Positions 60,835 through 64,000 of a stretch of DNA of 64,000 nucleotides are shown in pieces. The stretch's first letter is position 1, and each line of letters starts with the position of its first letter. This stretch comes from Paraburkholderia tropica (GTDB taxonomy: Bacteria > Pseudomonadota > Gammaproteobacteria > Burkholderiales > Burkholderiaceae): the NCBI RefSeq assembly GCF_914484835.1, contig NZ_CAJZAR010000062.1, positions 62,001 to 126,000 on the forward strand, in the 5' to 3' direction. A program made the position numbers and the translations under genes. The notes under the pieces are model-generated. The model saw nothing but the letters and a program-made list of their open reading frames with translations. It was not told the origin of the DNA and did no database searches.

Positions 60835-61800
60835 ATGGACAAGCTGGGCAGCATGAAGATGTTCGTTGGCGTCGCCGAAGCCGGCGGTTTCGCCAAGGCC
60901 GCAACGCGCGCCGCGCTCAGCACCGCGGCGGTGTCGCGCGCGATCATGGAACTGGAGGCGAGCCTGCAAACGCGCCTCTTCAATCGCACCACGCGCCAGA
61001 TCTCGCTGACCGAAGCGGGCCGCCGCTATCTGGAACATTGCGAGCGCATTCTCAACGAGGTCGCGCTCGCCGACGCCGAAGCCATGGGCGCCGCCGCGCA
61101 ACCGAATGGTCGCCTGCGCGTGCACGCCACCGCGAGCTTCGGCCAGCACTACCTCACGCCGCTGCTCGCGCGCTATACCCAGCAATTCGAAGACGTCTCC
61201 GTCGATCTCGTGCTCGCGCAGCGCACGCCCGATCTGCTTGAGGAGCGCTTCGACGTCGCCATCGTGGTCGCGCAGACGCTCAAGGATTCGTCGCTCGTTT
61301 CGCAGCGGCTCGGTACCTCGCGCTCGGTGCTGTGCGCCGCGCCGCAGTATCTCGCGCGGCGCGGCACGCCGCTCGAAATCGCCGATCTGGAACGGCATAC
61401 ATGCGTGCAGCTCACGCGCCAGGATCTGCCCGTGCTCGCATGGGAATTCGAAGGCGAGCGCGCGCAGCCGTTCCGTCCCACGCAGCAGGCGCCGCTCACT
61501 GTGAATATCGCGGAGGCGCTCGGCGAGGCCATCCGCGCGGGCATGGGCATCGGCATGTTGCCGATTCCCACGGCGCTGCAGGGCATGCGCGACGGCTCGC
61601 TCGTGCAGGTGCTGCCCAACGCGCGGCTCAAGCCGTTCAACGTGTTCGCGCTCTATGCGTCGCGCCAGTACCTCGATGCGAAGATCAGGACGCTCGTGGA
61701 ATTTCTGCGCGACGCCGTGCCCCGCCGCGTGGCCGAGCACGAGCAGGAGCTTCAGGTGCTGGACGCGCGCTACGATCACGACGTGTTGTACGAGACGTAA
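60835..61800 (+). CDS. LysR-type transcriptional regulator
   Basis: 321 residues from ATG 60835; the earlier ATG (60790) adds 15 residues with no LysR homology. HTH: MKMFVGVAEAGGFAKAATRAALSTAAVSRAIMELE. The effector domain shows GRLRVHATASFGQHYLTPLL and GIGMLPIPTALQGM. The subgroup resembles the DsdC/PecT-like regulators of single catabolic or stress targets. It converges on the NADH dehydrogenase gene, so its target is not evident here. Confidence 0.9.
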   Translation: MDKLGSMKMFVGVAEAGGFAKAATRAALSTAAVSRAIMELEASLQTRLFNRTTRQISLTEAGRRYLEHCERILNEVALADAEAMGAAAQPNGRLRVHATASFGQHYLTPLLARYTQQFEDVSVDLVLAQRTPDLLEERFDVAIVVAQTLKDSSLVSQRLGTSRSVLCAAPQYLARRGTPLEIADLERHTCVQLTRQDLPVLAWEFEGERAQPFRPTQQAPLTVNIAEALGEAIRAGMGIGMLPIPTALQGMRDGSLVQVLPNARLKPFNVFALYASRQYLDAKIRTLVEFLRDAVPRRVAEHEQELQVLDARYDHDVLYET

Positions 61801-61993
61801 CGGCAATCACGCGTTTTCATCTGCGAGAAGCGTAGAAGGTGCTTTTCCTTCGCGCTTAATTGATAGCACTACGATACAAATCAGCGCGAGCGCCGATGCG
61901 CTCGGCTACATGCCCTGTCGCGATGCGCGTGGCGCTTCGTGAGCCGCGCGCTCACGCACAGCCGCCGCATGGACTTCATCGACTTCACCGATT

Positions 61994-63286
61994 TCACGCG
62001 AGCCGGATCTTCGGCTGCACCCAGCCGTTGATCCGCTCGGCGGTCCACAACAGCGTGGCCTTGCGCAAGCCGTGCAAGGACTGCTGATGGCGTCGATAGA
62101 GCATCGCGTGGCTCAGTTGCGCCACGCGTCCGCGAATGAAGCCGCCACGGAAAAAGCCGAAGCGCCCGAGCGTGCCGAACGCGTCGTAGTCGCTCAGCGA
62201 GACCAGCGCGCCGAAATCGCGGAAGGCGAAATCGGGCAGCGCTTTGCCCGCCAGCCAGCCCGGCAAATGACGCGCGAGATATTCCGCCTGCTGCGTCGCG
62301 ACCTGCGCCGTGGGCGCGAGCGCGCGTTCGGCGCCGGCGGGCGTGTGGCTCGAACAATCGCCGAGCGCGAAGATGTGCTCGTCGCGGGTCGATTGCAGCG
62401 TCGGGCCGACCACGATCTGGTTCGCGCGATTGGTTTCCAGCCCGCCGATGCCGCTGAGCAATTCCGCCGCCTTCACGCCCGCCGCCCACACCATCAGATC
62501 GGCCTGCGCAAGCGCGCCGTCATCGTGGACGAAGCCGCCGGGACACGCCTCGGTCACGCGCGTGCCCGTCTTGACCGTGAAGCCGATCATCTCCAGTTGC
62601 TGCTGGCTCGACGCCGAAATGGCCGGCGGAAACGCGCCGAGAATGCGCGGCCCGCTTTCGAGCAACGTGAGTTGCAAACGTTCGCGCACCGAGGCGTCGC
62701 CGTATGCGCTCGCCACTTCGAGCAGGCGGCTCAGCTCGGCCGCCAGCTCCACGCCGGTCGCGCCGCCGCCGACGATCGCCACGCGCAGCGCCTCGTCGCG
62801 CGCCACGCTGCGAAACGCCCGCGCGCGCAGCGCTTCGTTGAAGATCTCGGCCTGCTTCTGGCTGTCGATGAAGTGACAGTGCTTCGCCACGCCCGGCACG
62901 CCGAAGTCGTTCGCGCGGCTGCCGAGCGCGAGCACCAGCATGTCGTACGCCACTTCGCGCGGCTCCAGCACGGTCGTGCCGTCCGGCATGGTGATCGCGC
63001 CCAGCTGCACGCGGCGGCGCTCGCGGTCGAGGCCGAGCATCTCGCCGGGCTCGTAGGCGTAACCGTGCTCGCTTGCATGGGCGAGGAAGATGACCTGCTG
63101 CTGCTGCACGTCGCGCGTACCGGCGGCGATGGTGTGCAGCATCGGCTTCCAGATATGCGTGGGGCTGCGGTCGATCAGCGTGACCTGCGCCTTGCCCGCA
63201 CGCGCGAGCGTGTCGCCGAGCTTCGTTGCCAACACGATGCCGGCGATGCCGCCGCCCACGATCACAATACGAACCGGTTTCGACAT
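61994..63286 (-). CDS. ndh: Type II NADH dehydrogenase (NDH-2)
   Basis: 430 residues from ATG 63286 (a TTG two codons earlier is possible). Two Rossmann folds: IVIVGGGIAGIVLATKLGD for FAD and VAIVGGGATGVELAAELSR for NADH, and the FAD-closing block IFALGDCSSH. Conserved aromatic residues near the C-terminus (FFRGGFIRGR) fit the membrane-facing amphipathic end. It oxidises NADH and reduces quinone without pumping protons. Divergent from the TetR gene at 63471. Confidence 0.93.
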   Translation of the reverse strand: MSKPVRIVIVGGGIAGIVLATKLGDTLARAGKAQVTLIDRSPTHIWKPMLHTIAAGTRDVQQQQVIFLAHASEHGYAYEPGEMLGLDRERRRVQLGAITMPDGTTVLEPREVAYDMLVLALGSRANDFGVPGVAKHCHFIDSQKQAEIFNEALRARAFRSVARDEALRVAIVGGGATGVELAAELSRLLEVASAYGDASVRERLQLTLLESGPRILGAFPPAISASSQQQLEMIGFTVKTGTRVTEACPGGFVHDDGALAQADLMVWAAGVKAAELLSGIGGLETNRANQIVVGPTLQSTRDEHIFALGDCSSHTPAGAERALAPTAQVATQQAEYLARHLPGWLAGKALPDFAFRDFGALVSLSDYDAFGTLGRFGFFRGGFIRGRVAQLSHAMLYRRHQQSLHGLRKATLLWTAERINGWVQPKIRLA

Positions 63287-63470
63287 TTTCAATTCAACGC
63301 GTGATGAATAAAGACCGATGGTAAACCCGCCCCGCGCCGTGTGTCAAACAGACGCGGACGCACAAGCCAACCAGAACGCAGACCCGAAGGCCGCGGCAAC
63401 GCGCCCGTCGTGGGCTCTCGCGGCGACGCCGCCGCGCTCGGGTACACTCACGTCCATCGAAAATCATGGA

Positions 63471-64000
63471 ATGCAGATCCGCATGAAAGAGAAGGCCACC
63501 GCATCGCAGACGCCCACGCCGATGAAGCGCGGCCGCGGGCGGCCGGCGCAGGACGCCTCGGTCGGCCCGGACGTCCTGCTGCGCAACGCGCGCAAGACCT
63601 TCGGCACGCGCGGCTACGAGGCCACCAGCGTGCGCGAGATCGCGCGCGAATCGGGCGTCGACCCGGCGCTGCTCGCGCATCACTTCGGCTCGAAAGAAGC
63701 CCTGTGGACGGCCGTGGTCGAGCAGATCGCCGAACACGCCGCGCCCATGATCGCGGCCACGGCGGCGTTGCGCGACTCGGACCTCGGCCCGAAGGCGCGC
63801 GTGGACCGCGCGCTGGAAATCTATATCGACAAGGTGTTCGATCAGCCCGACATCGGCCTGTTCTTCGCCACGGCCGCGACCGAGGAAGGCGCGCGTCTCG
63901 ACCGTCTGGTCGAGCGTCTCGTGCGCCCGTTCCACGACGTCTTCGTGCCGCTGCTCGCCGAAGCCGCCCAGGCGGGCGTGCTCAAGGTGCAGGACGCCGA
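63471..64000 (+). CDS. TetR-family transcriptional regulator (C-terminal part beyond the window)
   Basis: Plus-strand frame open from ATG 63471 (or 63483) to the window edge, about 176 residues visible. N-terminal HTH: KRGRGRPAQD, then LLRNARKTFGTRGYEATSVREIARESGVDPALLAHHFGSKEALW, the classic TetR sequence ending in the HF-x-SKE-x-LW turn. The effector domain follows. A -10-like TACACT is at 63443-63448. It diverges from ndh, which it may regulate. Confidence 0.9.
   Translation, partial: MQIRMKEKATASQTPTPMKRGRGRPAQDASVGPDVLLRNARKTFGTRGYEATSVREIARESGVDPALLAHHFGSKEALWTAVVEQIAEHAAPMIAATAALRDSDLGPKARVDRALEIYIDKVFDQPDIGLFFATAATEEGARLDRLVERLVRPFHDVFVPLLAEAAQAGVLKVQDA

Noticed and set aside
1..64000. 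tRNA, rRNA, CRISPR arrays, insertion sequences, prophage genes
   Set aside because: I looked for cloverleaf-like ends with CCA, repeated spacers, transposase motifs and phage genes and found none convincing.

Overview
The window is a piece of a high-GC Gram-negative chromosome, most likely a Burkholderiaceae member of the Paraburkholderia/Caballeronia type. Supporting signs are the polyhydroxyalkanoate genes (phasin, phaA, phaB), a Burkholderia-type trimeric porin, an H-NS protein with an Ala/Lys-rich tail, a PolB (DNA polymerase II) gene, many MFS carriers and LysR regulators, and dense coding on both strands. I see no tRNA, rRNA, CRISPR array, insertion sequence or prophage gene. The first (ABC permease) and last (TetR regulator) genes run off the window.

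Layout. 0-4 kb: polyamine-type ABC transporter and a LysR gene. 4-7.5 kb: EF-hand protein, chemoreceptor, an Imm33-like protein and a ferredoxin. 7.9-10.3 kb: secreted dienelactone-hydrolase-like protein and a leucine-rich-repeat/protein kinase fusion. 10.5-15.1 kb: a minus-strand operon with two MFS carriers around 4-oxalomesaconate hydratase (LigJ type) and 4-carboxy-4-hydroxy-2-oxoadipate aldolase (LigK/RraA type), the lower part of gallate or protocatechuate 4,5-cleavage, with no ring dioxygenase present. 16-19 kb: H-NS-like protein and a hipBA toxin-antitoxin module with four copies of an 18-bp operator. 19.3-25.7 kb: MFS exporter, PHA precursor genes with a phasin but no synthase, and a porin. 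25.9-31 kb: small unknown genes, a secreted phosphodiesterase, polB.

31-37.9 kb holds the most unusual locus: a compact minus-strand operon of three SPFH/HflKC-type membrane proteins, a P1B-type metal ATPase and a GNAT acetyltransferase, with 4-base overlaps at three of the four junctions. Two of its proteins begin with His-rich tails. The arrangement suggests a metal-transport complex scaffolded by prohibitin-like proteins.

38-49.4 kb: diguanylate cyclase, phospholipase C-type phosphoesterase, cell-envelope genes (rlpA, an NlpD-like LysM/LytM lipoprotein, a His-rich periplasmic peptide), flavodoxin, DUF1697, DUF2278 and molybdopterin-fold proteins, a cutC-ROK kinase pair and a cysteine desulfurase. 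49.5-54 kb: FUSC-type membrane protein, glycosyltransferase, ACS-family MFS carrier, PRC-barrel protein. 54.3-60.2 kb: a LysR gene divergent from a dehydratase/acyl-CoA dehydrogenase/CoA-transferase/MFS operon that looks like uptake and CoA-dependent breakdown of a small dicarboxylic acid. 60.3-64 kb: tiny lipoprotein, LysR regulator with a strong sigma70 promoter, type II NADH dehydrogenase and a TetR regulator.

A recurrent small-scale feature is short tandem arrays (period 9-12 bp) close to gene 3' ends. In several of them every unit carries another stop codon (hipA, rlpA, the molybdopterin-fold gene, the 55.3-kb LysR gene, ligK).
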